From Cristatella mucedo (lineage: Eukaryota > Bryozoa > Phylactolaemata > Cristatellidae): DNA of 62,000 nucleotides. Below the pieces are notes generated by a model. It ran no database searches. It was not told where the DNA came from and saw only the letters and a list, made by a program, of their open reading frames with translations. Made by a program: the position numbers and the translations under genes. Location: assembly GCA_009760855.2 (NCBI GenBank), contig WPIO01000091.1:1-62000 (forward strand). Direction: 5' to 3'. Positions 61,240-62,000 of this stretch are shown here, in pieces. Each line of letters opens with the position of its first letter. Position 1 is the stretch's first letter.

Positions 61240-62000
61240 TATCTAGATACTTTAAATCAACCCGCCAGGGCCTGCAGTAGTTTGCAGCATAATGCAGCTC
61301 TTTGCTTTAGGCCATCGCACTCGAATAACTCATTTCGCTTGAGTTTCCAGCAGATCGCTGAATATTAAGACACCTCAATACTGCTCAATATATCGTGTGA
61401 TACCTCGCTGCAGATTCCGGCGCCTAGCATTAGGACGTCCACTCTTGGATAGCTTATCTTGCATGAGTTTACAGCTGAACACACAATATCTAGACACTTT
61501 AAATCAACCCGCCAGAGCGTGCAGTAGTTTGCAGCATATTGCAGCTCCTTGCTTCCGGAAATCGCACTCGAATAACTCATTTCGCTTGAGTTTGCAGCAG
61601 ATCGCGGAATATTAGGACACCTCGATACTGCTCGTTTTAGCCTGCGATAACTTGCTGCAGATTGCGGCTCCTAGCATTAGGCCATTTACACTTGAATAGC
61701 TTATCTTGCAAGAGTTCACAGCAGATCCAACAATATCTCGATACTTTTAATCAACCCGCCAGAGCGTGCAGTAGTTTGCAGCATAATGCAGCTCCTTTCT
61801 TCCGGCAATCGCACTCGAATAACTTATTTCGCTTGAGTTTGCAGCAGAGCCCGGAATTTAAAGACATCTCGATACTGGTCGTTATTGCCTATTATAACTT
61901 GCTGCAGAGTGCGAGGCCTAGCATTAAACCATTAAAACTTGAATAACCTATTTTGCATGAGATCGCAGCAGATCACACAATATCTAGATACTTTAAATCC
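61240..62000. repeat. Mosaic of recently copied neighbouring segments
   Basis: About 61380-61720 closely matches 58796-59136 (offset 2584 bp), sharing GATACCTCGCTGCAGATTCC, TAGGACGT, CTCTTGGATAGC and CAGCTGAACACACAATATC. From about 61725 the sequence instead matches 60984 onward (offset 741 bp, three monomers), sharing GCAGATCCAACAATATCTCG and CAGCAGAGCCCGGAATTTAAAG. The switch lies in GAGTTCACAGCAGATC at about 61712-61727. The array continues past the right edge. Confidence 0.82.

Larger units (their letters stand above)
1..62000. repeat. Continuous satellite array, about 251 monomers of about 247 bp
   Basis: The motif TATCTAGATA (or near variants such as TACCTAGATA and AATCTAGCTA) was located step by step through the window. 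Successive copies lie 242-251 bp apart throughout, with one 122-bp step near 59.7 kb. No gap is large enough to hold a gene or transposon. Every stretch reads as the same family: palindrome, a CCCGTC or CCCACC-type variable segment, GCAGAGTGC, TTGCTTTAGGCAATCGCAC, a GAGTTTGCAGCAGATCGC block, GACACCTCGATACTGCTCG, then a second related half. Both window edges are inside the array, so its full length is unknown. Eukaryotic satellite DNA is the only reasonable class; a centromeric or pericentromeric location is inferred. Confidence 0.97.

Noticed and set aside
1-62000. CRISPR array
   Set aside because: There are no short identical repeats separated by unique spacers. The whole 247-bp unit is repetitive, and no cas-like gene is present.
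1-62000. Mammalian-type CENP-B box
   Set aside because: CCCGTCGAAGC-type segments in m7-m9 contain CCCG and CGAA, but the spacing does not fit the reverse complement of the box (TTCG, four bases, A, two bases, CGGG). I found no match.
1-62000. Transposon or retroelement insertion, rDNA, tRNA or telomeric repeat
   Set aside because: The palindrome phase is never interrupted by more than a few bases, and no stretch departs from the satellite family, so no room for such elements exists in the window.

Overview
The whole 62 kb window is one uninterrupted satellite DNA array. A 10-bp palindrome, TATCTAGATA, or a one- or two-base variant of it, recurs every 242-251 bp from position 113 to 61981, apart from one half-length (122 bp) step at 59639-59761. 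I walked this phase through the whole window and counted about 251 monomers. I found no non-satellite insertion, gene, tRNA, rRNA, transposon, CRISPR array, promoter or terminator. This kind of tandem array points to a eukaryotic chromosome, most plausibly centromeric or pericentromeric heterochromatin (inference). I do not recognise the satellite family or the species. CpG dinucleotides are not obviously depleted (nine in the 247-bp monomer at 3568-3814), which fits a genome with sparse CpG methylation, such as many invertebrates, better than a heavily methylated one. That is weak evidence.

The structure is nested. Level 1 is a half-unit of 123 or 124 bp. Level 2 is a monomer of about 246-247 bp made of two diverged half-units, A and B. 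Level 3 is a higher-order repeat (HOR) of nine distinct monomers (called m1-m9 here), 2220 bp long. Level 4 is a pattern of HOR subtypes (A1, A2, B9, B11) whose order suggests that blocks of several HORs were duplicated together.

Layout: 1-112 is the tail of an HOR. 113-41150 holds 18 complete HOR copies, sixteen with 9 monomers and two with 11, nearly identical except for short indels and a few subtype-specific substitutions. 41151-41405 is the start of a nineteenth copy. At about 41397-41407 homogeneity ends abruptly. 41406-48797 is a divergent zone of the same monomer types in irregular order, with local duplications. 48798-51016 is a divergent but complete 9-monomer unit in the same cyclic order as the homogeneous HOR, a candidate relic of the founder. 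51017-58162 is again irregular, including a long block copied from or to about 46.9-49.0 kb. 58163-61239 shows an older, roughly 985-bp four-monomer periodicity, and 61240-62000 is a recent mosaic of neighbouring pieces.

The gradient from a near-identical core to a diverged, rearranged flank is what unequal crossing-over and gene conversion are expected to leave. Specific events can be read: a half-unit-sized conversion tract at 25969-26091, a half-unit phase slip at 59639-59760, a two-monomer gain in two HORs, and many 2-7 bp in-place duplications, densest between about 18.2 and 25.9 kb. Open reading frames exist on both strands, but they change frame with each 247-bp step and fuse or break at chance indels, so I call no protein-coding gene.
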